Origin: Sclerotiophoma versabilis
Taxonomy: Eukaryota > Ascomycota > Dothideomycetes > Pleosporales > Didymellaceae
Direction of reading: 5' to 3'
Assembly: GCA_012274445.1 (NCBI GenBank)
Contig: JAAROD010000015.1
Coordinates: 2,728,001 to 2,792,000 of the forward strand
Length of the DNA: 64,000 nt
How positions within the stretch are numbered: position 1 is the stretch's first letter; every line of letters starts with the position of its first letter. Below, piece by piece: positions 1-11,885 of the stretch. The notes under the pieces were generated by a model. It ran no database searches. It was not told where the DNA came from and saw nothing but the letters and a program-made list of their open reading frames with translations. The translations under genes and the position numbers were made by a program.

Positions 1-685
1 CTGGTGATGAAGGAGTCGCAATCGGGAAGTCGTGGAAGTTGTCTAGGTGGGAAAGCGTCTACCCCGCCCCGTGCACACGGACCATTCCCGTCTTCACGAG
101 TGTGCATGATCCACCAATCACATCCTGATTCTTTGTTCCTAATAGCGAAATAGGATCTGGACATGTCAAGTACAGTTGTTGGTCCTATGAACGATAAACA
201 TCACAGGCGCTAAATACTCGCAGCTAGCCCAAATCGAAGCCTACACAAGAGCCATCGACATTCGCATTCAACATGAACAGACAAAGCTACTATCGAATCC
301 CGTTGCGCGGATTCAAAAAAGCAGAAGAAGATAGGATGACAAACGGCTTCCGATCCCTTCGAAAGTAGTAACAACAGAGCTACAAATGTAAACACGAAGC
401 GATGCGCTTTCAGTGAAAGCCGAGATATCTAGTTTGTTCGGTTTGGTGGAAACTGATTAAACGCTACTGTGACGCAAAAGTCTAGTCAGCAAGGAAAAGA
501 AACAAGTCTTGTCACATAGATCATAGATGTGGTGGTGTATGGTAAGAAAATGTACAAATGTAGTGTGACACACATCCAACGCCGCCGATGCAGTTCCCTG
601 ATTCCCCCCGAACCATGTGGAATGAGCATCATTAAACAGCTTTACGGTATTCATTTACAACATTCATACAAGAAAATTCGTACAA
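1..685. other. Intergenic, 3' side of the polymerase gamma gene
   Basis: No convincing gene is seen. Short open frames on both strands lack recognisable motifs. The stretch holds the 3' flank of the minus-strand mitochondrial polymerase gene that ends at 686. Confidence 0.6.
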
Positions 686-3600
686 TCAACCTGCAGCCCT
701 TACCCTGGGCCCTGTACTCCGAGGATGCACATTCCACTGCCCGTACAATCCAGGGCCACTCGTCGTCTTCTTTGCGCCCCTGCCTTTTCCAGCCTTATCT
801 GCTTTCTTGTAGACTTCGCGCCAGAGATCGTCGACGGGGAGGAGTTGCGCCATCTGTTGATAGTGCTGCACGCTCTGGCTTATTTCCTGCTCGTCATCGA
901 CATAATCATCCATCTCGGACATGTTGGAGCGCCCCTTGCGGGTTTTGGAAGTGGTCGACGATGTGGAGGGTTTGAGCATTTTCAGCGCGTCTCGTAGCTC
1001 CTTGTCGTCTGACGAGATCTGTGCTTTGAGGTATGCGAGGGATTCGGGGCTTGTGGGGTCTGCGCCGCTGAGCGTTGCCATGACCGGAACACGGGGGGTG
1101 TAGCTGTAGAGATGGGGCTGTGGCGGATCGTTGGGCACGATCTTGGGGTCGAGCTTCGCTTCAACACCCTTATCCAGCAACGCCATGATGTCCAAGCTCT
1201 CGCCGTGCGGTATCGGCGTGCTGTGTGACGGAGTAATGCAGTCCATATCCACTTCCTTGCGCAGAACGTGATCGATGTCGACGGCGGAGAAATACGCGCA
1301 CGACTGCGGGAGTTCGTTGATGCCCATTTGCTGCGCGAACATGGCTCTTGTCCAGACATTGGCAATCTGCATGGCCATCGCTGCTCTGTATTTGTCCCGC
1401 TCTTTGACGAGGTACCGGATCTCGTCGTGCACGGTGATGGCGAGGCGTGCGTCGATGTTGTAACGCCGCGTAAGGTAGTCCATGCCGACGATCAGGAGGT
1501 GCAAGTAATCAACGCCGGAGGATTGGATAGCCCAGTTGATTCGGGAGGTCATGAAGCCGCCCTTTGTTAGGTAGCGGCGCTGGAGCGCTTCGGTGATGGC
1601 GGCGCCGAGAACAGGAGTGCGTGGGCGTTCTTGTTCAGCAAAGTCTTCGAGCTTGTTGAAGACGAATGATTCAGTGCCGCCGCGCCAGAAGGAGCGCTCG
1701 TGCAGTTGTTTTCTAGTCGTCTTCTTGCCCTTTGTGTTTTGGTAGAGGTCGTTTGCGGTGTTGCTGGTTTGTTGGTCGGTGAGCCCAGGATTGAACTGGC
1801 GAAGCAGGGTTGCGGCAAACTTCAAACCAGCACCGTAGATGCGACCATAGTTGAAGACCTTGGCGTCATTACGGGATATGCCTAGGATGCCTGCGGTGCG
1901 CGAGTGCAGATCTGTGCCGGCAGCTTTTGTGCCTTCAAGCGTCATGAAGCCGACCGCGTTGCCGCCGTGAAGCTGGAAGGTGGCGTCACCAACAAGGCTG
2001 GCAATCCAGAGTTCCTCCGAGTCAACATCAGCGCCGACAAAGCAGTAGCCTTGTGGTGCTCTGACCATGGATTTGAGTTCAGAGCCTACGCGATTCTTTT
2101 TGGCGTTGCTGGCTGTCAGCCATGTGTTTTCGACGGCTCTCCGTGTGATAGTTCCCATGGGTATGAGTTGAGGCAGGATGAAGCCGACTTTCTTTCCTCG
2201 ACCCTTGCCAGATGATGATGTCAGCTTTGGTGTGTTGGGTACTTCGCTGCTGTACACGGTCATTTGCGACATGATTCTGTCCCTTGCGCTGATCCAGTAC
2301 GAGCAGGAGGCGTTCATCTCCAGTGCTTCCTTGGCGTATGCGTATTCGGACGTCAGCTTTCCTTTCTCGAAGTACTGGAGGTAGCCTTTTGCAAGTGGGT
2401 TTGTGCAGCGCGCTTGCGGCCCGTCCTTATGTGGAATTTTGTAATAAACATGTTGTCGATCGTCACGCAACTTCAGGTTTTCCTCCTCCATCATATCCAG
2501 CTCTTTGATGCCTTTTTCGTTGTACGCGAATACCTCATCCATTGGTACTTGATACGTCCAACCATACACGTCTGACCAGACTAGTGGGTTTCCTTCCCAT
2601 GCAAGGCGCAGTAGTATAGGAGCAACTCGCGTGCGTATTGTCAAGTTCATAGGTGCATCGTTCTTCGGGAACAAGTCCTTGTACCATTGCGGCATACCTG
2701 GTTTCTTCTGTCTTGCAGCAGGTCTTGGGGGATCGCTCTTCTTCTTTCCTTTCACCATCTTCACTTCCTGGCCCGACCAGTCCAGCTGGCTCAGCCAAGG
2801 GTCATTGTTGTATACTTCCGGCTGGTCCTTAATTTCGAGGGCCCTTTCTGCAAGAGCAACAAGGCGTTCTCTCACGGCGGTGTTGAGCTTTTGATATGTG
2901 GCCTCGGCGTTATGAATGTAAGCGTCCCAGGTCTCGTCTATAGGCAAGATCTCGGCCGCCATGAAGCGGAGCGCAGCGAAGCTGACTGGATGGGGACATG
3001 TCTCGATGAAGAGCGGAAAGACCTTTTGGTAGACGCGATGTGTAATCTCCACGTCTGCAGCGCAGTAGTCTAGTAGCTCGTCCAGCTTGGCAAGAATGCC
3101 AGTTCTGTCGAGCTCGCCAAAGTACTCGCGCTGGGCTTTGTCGATGGTGATGTTGCAGTGAAACTTGGCGACGTCTCGCAGAGAGTTGACAGCGCTGCGT
3201 CCGATCCACAGCTCCTCCTCCTCGTCTGGTATGGCGCCCGAGTCGAGCAATGTCGACAGCTCTGCATTCTCTTCAGACGTCGCAATCTTGTCCCGCAGGT
3301 CGCGGCTCTTCTTGTGCTTCATCCAGGACGGGCGTTGGCGCGAGCACATGCCGTTCGAGGCAACGTGCAAGGACATGGTGTCGATGAAGCAATTCTTGGA
3401 CTGGCGGATGTCGTACTCCTCCGCTATGCGTGCTCGGTCGTAGCCGATGTTGTGTCCGATGACGATGCGCGGTACGGTGGGGTCTCCCAGCGGGATGAGG
3501 TGGCGGTCTGACTGGGACTCGCCCAGCAGCCAGGGCGATATCCAGGCATACCAGGCAGTCGGGCTGACGGCGCAGGCCATGCAGGCAAACGACGTCTCCT

Positions 3601-4246
3601 TGTACATGACCTCGGTGTCGAAGGTCAGCATGGGCTCGTGGGGGGCATCGACGGCCTCGGTGGACCCGTCGCTGGTGTACCTGGTCCAGCCGGTCTGGCG
3701 CACCCACTTGCGCGGCTTCGGCGGGGGGTTGGCCCAGGCCAGCTTCTTCGCCATGCTCAGGTACGGCTCGGCGGCGTCCATGCCCAGCTTGTGGAAGTGC
3801 TCGTCCAGGGTGGCGCCCTGCAGCGCGGGCAGGTCGAAGGCGACGGGCGCGGCCGAGTCCTGGTTCTTGCCGAGCAGGTCGTGGCGGGTGAGGTGGTCGC
3901 GCGCGAGGGCGACGAGCTCAGGCGGCGGCTGGGTGCCTTTGCCGGGGAAGACCTGGGCGTGGACATGGCTGGAGAGGTGCTGCACCCCTATCTCGCTGAA
4001 GCGGGCCTCGGAGGGGACTGCTGGCCGTCAGGAGCGCGTCGTCGCATGCTCAGAGGGGGGTCTACCGTTCAGGCTCTTCGTCCTGCTCCCGCTGCCTTCT
4101 GCCTCGCCCGGCGACGCTTGTGTGGTGGCGCATCGTCGCGCTGCTCGCTGGCAGGCGGCGTGCGGCGGCAGCACTCCCTTCGCTCTGCCCACGGCCCGCG
4201 GTCGCGGCGCAGCGCTCGCAAGGGTTCGGCAGCAGCTGCAGCGCAT
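686..4246 (-). CDS. MIP1: Mitochondrial DNA polymerase gamma catalytic subunit
   Basis: Replicates and proofreads mitochondrial DNA. The product is a family A polymerase with a 3'-5' exonuclease. Exonuclease motif I is seen in MLTFDTEVMY and motif III in YCAADVEITHRVY. The polymerase motifs are GADVDSEELWIASLVGD (A), NDAKVFNYGRIYGAG (B) and VHDEIRYLV (C). The long frame opens only at 3985, mid-motif, so I infer an upstream exon. A 48-nt intron at 4018-4065 (GTAGAC...CAG, branch CTGAC) joins phase-correctly to give SLNVPSEARFSEIGVQHL, the conserved start of the family. The exon starts at ATG 4246 and encodes an Arg-rich, acid-poor leader that fits a mitochondrial presequence. Spliced length is 1170 residues, normal for fungi. 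A further in-frame ATG at 4321 is possible. It is transcribed divergently from the SLX8-like gene. Function is certain from motifs; the first exon is inference. Confidence 0.93.
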
Positions 4247-4610
4247 CGTCGCGTCAGACAGCCTCGCGTTGCTGCATCTCGTCTGGCAGGCGCAGAGTCG
4301 CAGAGTCGCAGTTGCAGACATGCGGTGCCGCTCGCCCTGTCGTCATCACGTCGCGTCTGGCCTCGCCTCCGCCTCGCCTCTCCACAGCAGAAAAACGGGC
4401 GAATCATGTGCGGGCTGGCCGGCGTCGGGTGCTGCAGCCCTACCCGCTGTCCCTGGCGGTCACGCCCACCAGCGAGCTCGGACGCCTTCCTATCCTCACC
4501 GCAGGTCGCTGGCTGCCTCGGACCGGGGCCTCTCCCTCTGCTTGCCTGCGCCGTGTTCTCCTTGCCATGCGCAGTTGAGCGTCCCCTCGCCTCGGGCCTG
4601 CCTTGCCACC
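4247..4610. promoter_or_regulatory. Shared divergent promoter region of MIP1 and the SLX8-like gene
   Basis: This 364-bp GC-rich interval separates the inferred start codons of two divergently transcribed genes, so it should hold both promoters and 5' leaders. No TATA box or specific factor site was identified. Confidence 0.4.
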
Positions 4611-5648
4611 ATGTCGGCCTCAGGCTCGCCGCACGGCTACGAGTACCCACTCAGCAGCGCCCACGCGCCCCTACAACACTGGGACCACGCCTTTGGCCCT
4701 GCCTCGCCTCCCCACCGCCCTCTTGACGCCGCCAGCACGCCTCCCAGCTTCTTCGACCGCCTGCTCAACCCCGCCATCGCCGACGACCCCGCTTTCGCCT
4801 ACACCAACGCATCGCCTTACGCCATGTCGTCATCGCGCCCTCAGCCAGGGCGTCTATCGAATGGCTATGTCGACCTTACCTCGCCGCACGTGGACCTCAC
4901 CGAACCAGACTCGCCGCCACGACGCAGGAAGCGCGAGTCCCCCATCTCCGGGCCCTCCTCGAAGCGACAGAAGCGCGAAGATGGCACCGCGGTCGAGACC
5001 GAGAGTTCGAACACCAAGTCCCCGGCAAAGATCGAAGAGATAGACCTGTCCCAAGACGACGAGATCCTCGACGTCCTGAAGAAGCAGCGCGAAGAGGCAA
5101 TCAAGGCCCAGGCTAAGCCAGAAGAGACCGTGACCACCTTCAACTCATTCAATTGCGTCATCTGCATGGACCGGCCGACAGACATCACAGCTACAGCTTG
5201 CGGTACGCACACTCACCCAGCCGATCTCCGCCATTCAGTACTGATACTCCCTAGGCCATCTCTTCTGCCATACCTGCTTGATGGAAGCCCTCATCGCCGG
5301 TGAGAACCGCAATGGCCCTGGCGAGCCCAAGCGATCACAGTGTCCCGTCTGCCGAAAGAACATCAGCCGCACTAGGGCTACCGATGTCATTCCCCTGTTG
5401 TTGAGAAAAGGCCTGGCCACGCAGCCGCGAAGAAAGCCGGACGCATCACCCGTCGCTGCCCCCCCGAAGGTACAGTGAGGAGTACTGAATTTGCACTGGA
5501 TTTACACTGGATTATGCATTGTTTTTTGACTGCTTGCTCCCATCTGGACCATACTAAAGCCCCATAGGTCGGTAAGAAGCAGCCACAAAGCACCAGGAAA
5601 CGGGCAAGGCCACGCAAGCACATCGTGTACGAACTGGAGTATATTTAA
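4611..5648 (+). CDS. SLX8-like RING E3 ubiquitin ligase (SUMO-targeted)
   Basis: Likely ubiquitinates SUMO-modified proteins in genome maintenance. The N-terminal part is disordered with acidic/hydrophobic patches (VDLTSPHVDLTEPD, IEEIDLSQDDEILDVL) resembling SUMO-interacting motifs and a basic RRRKRE/SSKRQKRE stretch that may be a nuclear signal. The C-terminal RING reads NCVICMDRPTDITATACGH, then LFCHTCLMEAL and SQCPVCRKNISR. A 52-nt intron (5203-5254) interrupts the RING after the conserved Cys-Gly and splices in phase. Start ATG 4611 follows a good CCACC context. A second intron at 5470-5567 (GTACAG...ATAG, branch TACTAAA) would replace an early stop at 5478 with a basic tail ending in VYELEYI and stop at 5648. 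I prefer that form, but the end at 5478 is possible. The family call is from RING type and tail length, not from a search. Confidence 0.8.
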
Positions 5649-5943
5649 AGCCATGGAAGCTACACCACGGGACTCAATGCATCACAACCAAAGCACAGCG
5701 TATGGACTGAACAACACATACACCAATCGTACATCTCACAAGCACCACTGCTACAAAGTGGAGCCTTGGACGCAATCTAGACTACTGCATGCAGGGTCCC
5801 ACTCTACGGTAATGACGTATACGACCATGACGTACCAGTGTACGAAAAAATGAAAGAGCCAACACCCAAACATCTGCTGTCCCAAGTCGCTGCATGTCAC
5901 CTCTCCATCCTAATCAATCTCAACACTTACCACAACCACGAAC

Positions 5944-6914
5944 ATGTCAGACCCAAAGCTCACCTCCTCCATCGCCATTGTCGGCGCCGGCGATGTCGGT
6001 GCTACGATTGCCTACTCACTTATCATGAACCCTGTAGCTGGTGACATCCTGATCGTCGATCCAAAGGAGGAGGTCAGAGATGCACAAGTACAAGATCTAT
6101 CAGACGCGACATTCCACGGCAACACGAGCACATGTGTGCGAGCTGGCACGCACAAGGAAGCAGGCCAATGCGATATCATTGTCTTCACCGCTGGCGCAAA
6201 ACAGAAGAAAGGTACATCATCCTCAACACGGTGTATGCAGACCGCTAACACCACCAAGGCGAATCCCGCACTGACCTGATCGGACGCAACAAATCGATCC
6301 TCCAATCCGCCATCTCTGACATGCAGCCCTTTGCACCCCACACTATCCTCCTTCTCGTCGCCAACCCCGTCGATGTCATAACCTACTTCGCACAGCAGTA
6401 CTCCGACCTACCTAAATCTCAAGTCATCGGCTCCGGCACCTTCCTCGACAGCGCGCGCCTCCGCGGCGTGCTGGCCGCCAAAGCCGAAGTAGCTGCGAGC
6501 AGCATTGACGCGTACGTTTTGGGCGAGCACGGCGAGTCGCAATTCGTCGCGTGGAGCAAAGCCTCAATCGGTGGTGTACCACTATCACAAGCGCTTCTAC
6601 CCGGCACCAATCTGGACAAAGACGGCATCGCCGAGGACACGAAGAACAAAGCAACAAGCATTATTGAGAACAAGGGCGCAACCAACTACGGAATCGGTGG
6701 CGTGGCCGCCAGTATATGCAAGTCCATTCTTTCTGACCAGAGGAATATCAGGCCTGTCAGCCATTACCAGGAGGATTTGGGCGTTTGTCTAAGCGTGCCG
6801 GCCGTGCTGGGGAGGAAGGGCTTGGTGCGCACAATTGAGATGGGGCTTGATGAGGAGGAGATGGGAAAGCTAAGGAAGAGTGCTGAGGCGCTGAAAGAGG
6901 TTATTAATGCATGA
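5944..6914 (+). CDS. NAD-dependent L-lactate dehydrogenase
   Basis: Interconverts pyruvate and L-lactate with NAD(H) in the cytosol. The Rossmann fold opens with IAIVGAGDVGATIAYSL and an acidic β2 end (VDPKEE). Family motifs follow in order: TAGAKQKKGESRTDLIGRN (active-site loop with catalytic Arg), LLVANPVDVITYFA, GSGTFLDSARLR (substrate-binding Arg) and LGEHGESQFVAWS, which carries the catalytic His. A 47-nt intron (6212-6258, branch CGCTAAC) splits the active-site loop and splices in phase. The product is 307 residues, normal for the family. The alternative, malate dehydrogenase, is less likely because the loop is KQKKGESRTDL rather than the double-Arg malate form. Confidence 0.92.
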
Positions 6915-8002
6915 TACTGTTGATTCAATTGGAAAGAAGCAAGAAGCAACCACAGATATAGAAGTGTGTGTTGCACATGCAGAGAAGCCCACAACAAAGA
7001 TCCGAGAGAGTAATTTTTTTCTTTTTTCTTCTATAGATAATACGCACCTTTTCATGGCATTGCCATTGCCATTGGCATTACACGTAGCAAACCATGGCAA
7101 TCGCACTTTCCCCTTTCCAGCGGAGAAAAGAAAACATTCATCCGATCTATCTTGCATTCCAAAACCATTAGATTTTTTCTTCAACTCTATTTCATTCCTT
7201 GAAATTTTTTTAACCCTTGAATCTCCCTAGACATTCGATGAAAATATCTTCTCATCAATCCATCCACGTCTAATCCGTAATTGCAGTGTAGTGTAGTGTA
7301 GTGTGTTCAAGGTAAGGCGCTTAGAGATTGTGGTTCTGAGGAGTGTGGAATTCTTGTTCTTGAATTCACCCTTCTTCTTGTCTTTCTGGCCCATACACTA
7401 CCTTTTTCTTTCCCAACTGGGAGGGAATTCTAGTAGCACTATTATATTGTGGATGGTCGATAACGTAGTCTATGTAATGATGTTTATAATGGTGTTTATT
7501 ACGCGGCTTGCTGCTTTGTCAATGTCTCGCGTGATTCTGGGAGATTGACTTTGTGACAAGAGAATCTAATGCTTAGGGCTCGCAAATTCTTGTAGGGCGT
7601 TTGTTCGCTACCAAAGCTCGAGATTGACTACGCAGTGTTAAAATCTGTTATTAGGATAAAATAGTTTACAGAACTCATGCGGCAGGCATGACCGAGTACA
7701 TCCAGCCATGAGAATCATTGCGAGCTAAAGACTGAATTACATGCGTCTTTTGTGGTCTGCGGTACACTTAACAATTCTATGCGCGTGGAGCTAGGTGCAA
7801 AGTTTCCTATGGTTGCAAATATTCATAACCAATATGAAAGGATTTCCGTAACACAACAAGACCTCAAACACCTCGCATAGTTCGTGCTCACCCATCCCAT
7901 CTTGCATCAACTCGAACGCACATTCACCCAACCACACGTTTCACAACTTTTACAACCCCAACTACCACGCTCATAAATCATAACATTCCTATCACATTCA
8001 AG
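6915..8002. other. Intergenic stretch, no gene seen
   Basis: Contains the LDH 3' flank, a short AGTGT tandem repeat, and a CA/CT-rich leader just before the kinase-like gene (about 7900-8000). No RNA gene or protein-coding gene is supported. Confidence 0.5.
7285..7304. repeat. AGTGT pentanucleotide microsatellite, 4 units
   Basis: Four perfect tandem copies of AGTGT in the 3' flank of the lactate dehydrogenase gene. Slippage-prone; no function implied. Confidence 0.8.
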
Positions 8003-8507
8003 ATGTCTTCTTCGTACCGATGCACTGCCACCACTCCTGCAACGAGCACAATACCTCTCGACAGACCCATATGGGATCAAAAGCCTGCCTTTGAGCCTTC
8101 AAGTCCTATCCAGGAGGACTTCAATGATATAGGCAACAACTGACCCATCGAGGAAGTCTTCAACATCCCCTCTCCCCCCATCCTCCCTTCTTCGCACTCC
8201 GGATTTGTCCCAGAAACTTCATGGGGTACCGGTCCACCCGTAGAAATCCCCGCGTACCACACGCACTTCACAGTCCTTGACAGCATGGACCAACAAAACG
8301 GGGACACCCACTATTCACTAGAGAGTAACCGCGGAGTGCTGTTCCACGGCCACGAACCCACCAAAGAATGGGCAGCATTAAAAGCAATAAGTGGGGATGG
8401 TAGCGAATTCGCTTCGCTAGCAGCCATGCAGCACGTCATAACCGTTTTTCTATTCCCTCTCTACCACAGCTTCATGACGAGATCCCCCCGCTCCAAGGAC
8501 GACGACG

Positions 8508-8539
<32 letters not shown>

Positions 8540-9215
8540 TACATGAAGAAACAAGCCTTCCTCGCGCGCTACGGGGAGTTCGGAAACGAGCATCACGCGG
8601 ACTGCACCTGGCAGGAGGTCGCACGCTGCGAGCTCATTTCCAAGACGCCGCATCCCAACCTGGCCAGATATCTTGGTGTGGAGACACGCGAGATTGGCGG
8701 CGAGGAAAGAGTGCTGCGCATCGCGTACCAGAGGTATAGTATGGATTTGCATACTTTTGTGCTTATCAAGAGGTATTTGAAACCCCATCATCTTCCCTTG
8801 CTGATGCATACAGGGTGTTGAGAGGGGGATGCGGCATCTTCATCGATTGGGTCTGGTGCATTGCGATCTCAGGCCTATGAATGTGTTTGTCACTATTGAG
8901 GACAGAAAAGATGAGGATGGACATGTTTTTTTGAAGGAGGTAGTGATTGGGGATTTTGATGCGAGTGTGGAGATGGGAGAGAAGGTGTCTTTGAAGAGGG
9001 CAAGTAAGGATTGGTGGCCGACCGAGACGGAGTGGGGTGTTAAAGCGGGGGCTTGGATTGACCAGTGGTGTCTTGAGAAGATGGGAAAATGGCTGAAAGA
9101 GGAGGGGCTGGGGATTTGGGATTTTCGTGGAGGTGGTACTTCACCGTCAAGGAGCTCTGTTGATGGCCTCGCAGGCGACATGATCGCAGAGATTCCGGAT
9201 AATGGATGGTGGTAA
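8003..9215 (+). pseudogene. Protein kinase-like gene with in-frame stop and frame change
   Basis: Reads as a degenerate serine/threonine kinase. N-lobe: EWAALKAI (β3 Lys) and EVARCELISKTPHPNLARYLGV (αC). C-lobe: HRLGLVHCDLRPMNVFV (catalytic loop, HRDLKPxN changed to HCDLRPMN) and VVIGDFDAS (DFG changed to DFD). Reading from ATG 8003 meets TGA at 8141, yet the same frame stays coding-like beyond it. The only later in-frame ATG before the kinase body is 8285, inside the first strand of the kinase fold. At 8813-8815 the frame must shift by one base (GGG where GG would keep PLLMHTGVERGMRHLH continuous). Weak introns could rescue both (8103-8156; 8759-8813 or 8773-8824), but donors are poor or remove helix αE. 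A (GAA)10 run encodes ten Glu in the N-lobe. I favour a decayed gene; a spliced functional gene remains possible. Confidence 0.6.
8507..8536 (+). repeat. (GAA)10 microsatellite coding for poly-Glu
   Basis: Ten GAA units directly after three Asp codons inside the kinase-like gene. The acidic tract sits between N-lobe strands and is not a family feature. Confidence 0.9.
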
Positions 9216-9379
9216 TGATTGATCCGACTGCGTCTATGTTCCCCATAACAGAGAGAAACAGTTACTGGGGTGGTGCTTATTTGCCAGATCGGCTTATCTG
9301 TCTATTTGTGTAATAGCGTTGTATTTAGTGGCTTTGACTTCCCTCGACTTAGGATTCGCAACCCTATACCCTTCTTTGT

Positions 9380-10342
9380 CTACTTCGCTGTGCCTTTTGT
9401 TGCTCGTACGATCCACAGAGGATCTAGATGGCCCATCAGCCTTCCAGCTGCAGATGGAGAGGTAATTGTCCCGTGATCATCAGTGATCCTCTCACCCTTT
9501 TCGTTTCGAGCACAAAGATCTACGATCTCAACATCACTCCACCCAGAGAAGTGCAGGTAGTCTGGCGATATGGTCAGTAACTAGCCGTGCAGGTTCACCT
9601 CATGCTCACCTCCAACAAACTCCAATCTCGACCGCTCATTCAACATCATCCATCTCTTTACAATTTTGTTTGGGAAGCACCGATTGCTGATAGCCAAATG
9701 AATCTTCCCGCCCTCATTCATTGCATCCAGCAAATTTTTGCATACCTCCAGTGGGTGGTTCAAATAGTCAATACTCACCACACAAGTGACGGCATCAAAC
9801 TTCAAGTCCTCTCCCGGCCAACCAGCTCTTGGGTCATGCGGAGCCTTGTTAAGATCCATGACCCTCCATCTCTTCTCCCCTTGAAACAACCCATTCAAAG
9901 CCATCTCTTCTGCATTCAGCCCCACACCGAATACTTCCACATCACCCTTTTGTACAGCGCTCTTGATTGACGGAGGATAGAAACTCTTCCAGCTCGTGCA
10001 CATATCTAGTATCTTCCCTGTTATGGGCAACACGGTGTCATAATAAGCAGTCAATCTCTCAATGGCAGGATCATCGATGTGCGTAACAAGACGTGGCTGG
10101 CGGTAGAAAATACAATCGTCATTCTCGTCCTGGCGCTGGAAGTCGTAGGCATTGTACGGCCACTTGCTATACCGAGGGTTGTATGGACTCGCGGGGAATG
10201 GAATTGAAGATGGAAAGGAGGTGGAACTCATGCTGGCTTCGGCGAAGAAGTCGGGCGGAAAGCCGTTGAAAATTGAGGAATAGTTGCGGCGCTGAGAAAG
10301 TCGAGTGACAGTGGGTAGGAGTAGGAAGCCTATACGGAACAT
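9380..10342 (-). CDS. SAM-dependent methyltransferase-like protein, possibly mitochondrial
   Basis: Two exons. A 48-nt intron at 9562-9609 (GTGAGC donor, TACTGAC branch, CAG acceptor) removes an in-frame stop and continues DYLHFSGWSDVEIVDL to a stop at 9380; the product is 308-4 = 304 residues from ATG 10342. The fold resembles class I methyltransferases: GKILDMCTSW at the motif I position (the usual glycine-rich loop is degenerate), VEVFGVGLNAEEMALN at motif II, FDAVTCVVSIDYLNHP at motif IV and GGKIHLAISNRCFP at motif VI. The N-terminus (FRIGFLLLPTVTRLSQRRNY) has no acidic residue and several Arg, like a mitochondrial presequence or signal anchor. Substrate is unknown. It is convergent with the kinase-like gene. 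Confidence 0.75.
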
Positions 10343-11885
10343 TGATTGTAGCACCTAGAGGCTAAGTTTCCTTTCATGTTGTAAGCTGCGCGCGTCGCGT
10401 TGAGATTCGCCTTCCGCCGCGAGATGATGATGTCATGACGAAGCGCGCTCACACGTGCGGCCGCGTGGAAGGTGCGGCGACCAGGCAGAACCTCATCTCC
10501 TATTTCTGATGTGTTGCACCTTTATGTCCAGCGACCATAGTCACACATCAATAACAGTGTAAATCAACGGTGGGCTGGGTTGTACAAGGATGGAAGTCAG
10601 CCAGCCGGAAATCCGTTCCGAAGTTCGGAATGCAGCACCGCGCATGCATTTGTACGACGACGAGTGTAAAGTCTCGAATAGCGCGGTGTTGTTATGAAAG
10701 ACAGAAGATGCGATAAGCCCAGCGCTAAGGTTGATTAACCTGCCATTTGCAGTGGTATCGTTCCTCAAAATTTGTCTCGGCACACGTAGCAGCTGACGAG
10801 ACTGTAATTGTACATTGTCTAGTCACGATACCCTGATCATTACTCGAATCCCTTCAAAGCGTCCTGAGCCTGTATCGACCCTATTACTGTCAAGACAGGA
10901 TAAACTCATTTGATCTTGACCATGTATCCCGCCATCCTACTCATCAGTGTGGAGTACAGATCAGGGGCGTTTTTGAATGCAGTAGTTGGCTAGAAAAGCA
11001 TGGATGGCTGAGGGCGCTGTTCGGAGTATGCTAGGTTTCAATGCGTTTACTGTAGCGGATGATGCAGAAGCGAACAACATCAAGAGTACTAGATTACTGA
11101 ATCCTCCGAAAAGTCCAAGCACCTTGGTGAATATCGATGCAGTAAAGAGGAACAGTCAGTGTAACAGGAAAGAAAGAAAAGACAGATGCCAAAAATGAGA
11201 TCAAGGTACGCGGAGCCACTAGATATATTGGACGCTAATAGTGAGAATGTGGAACGCTGTTCACCTTGACAGCATGCCATTCCAATCACTCGCGGTGCTT
11301 GTGGCAGGGATCCACATCTCAAGTCGGACGGCGAATCCGCCACGGCCATTGCGACAGAGACCAGTTATTGTTTTGTAATTTCCGTTGCGATGTTTCCAGA
11401 AGTCGCCCAGGTTCTCGCGTGTCACGCGGTGTACGCCCATCTTTTGCGTGTCGTGGCGTGACCAGTAGAACCACCCGATCTGGCGCCGCTCCTGTATCGC
11501 GAGTCAGCCTCAGGTTGAAAGACTTCGCAGTCAAGGAAACGCACTATATGTAACCTCCCTAAACTTGTACATATTTGATGGCAGGAGACAGAAAGTGAAG
11601 CTCAGCAAGAGGTAGGTACGTTCAGCCAAGCCAGCCCTTGCTGTATGTCTCTACCATCACCGCTACAGCAGCTAAGCCGCCGCGGGCAGCTGGGTCCAGA
11701 ATACATACGTGGCCCCACTTGCTGCATGACCTGAGTCCAGTGGATTTGATGAGCAACGCGATGATGCGTCGGTAAGAGAGAGCCCACAATGAGCCAACCA
11801 CGTGTTGCTATGACCTTGAAGAAATTCAGCATCTGTGTCTGGCCCCTGCAAGAACCTCGAAATGAAATTGCTGGGATATGAAGAG
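10343..11885. other. Intergenic stretch, no gene seen
   Basis: Short open frames on both strands show no recognisable domain. The left end is the promoter of the methyltransferase-like gene. The right end may hold an alternative last exon of the F-box-like gene (to about 11688). Confidence 0.45.

Noticed and set aside
4069..4650. 193-codon minus-strand ORF
   Set aside because: It is a GC-rich shadow frame overlapping the MIP1 leader exon in another frame and the SLX8-like start, with no motif.
3447..5303. 618-codon plus-strand ORF covering the start of MIP1 and all of the SLX8-like first exon
   Set aside because: Only its 3' part (from ATG 4611) is real. The upstream part is antisense to MIP1 and its shared promoter, with GC-rich shadow composition.
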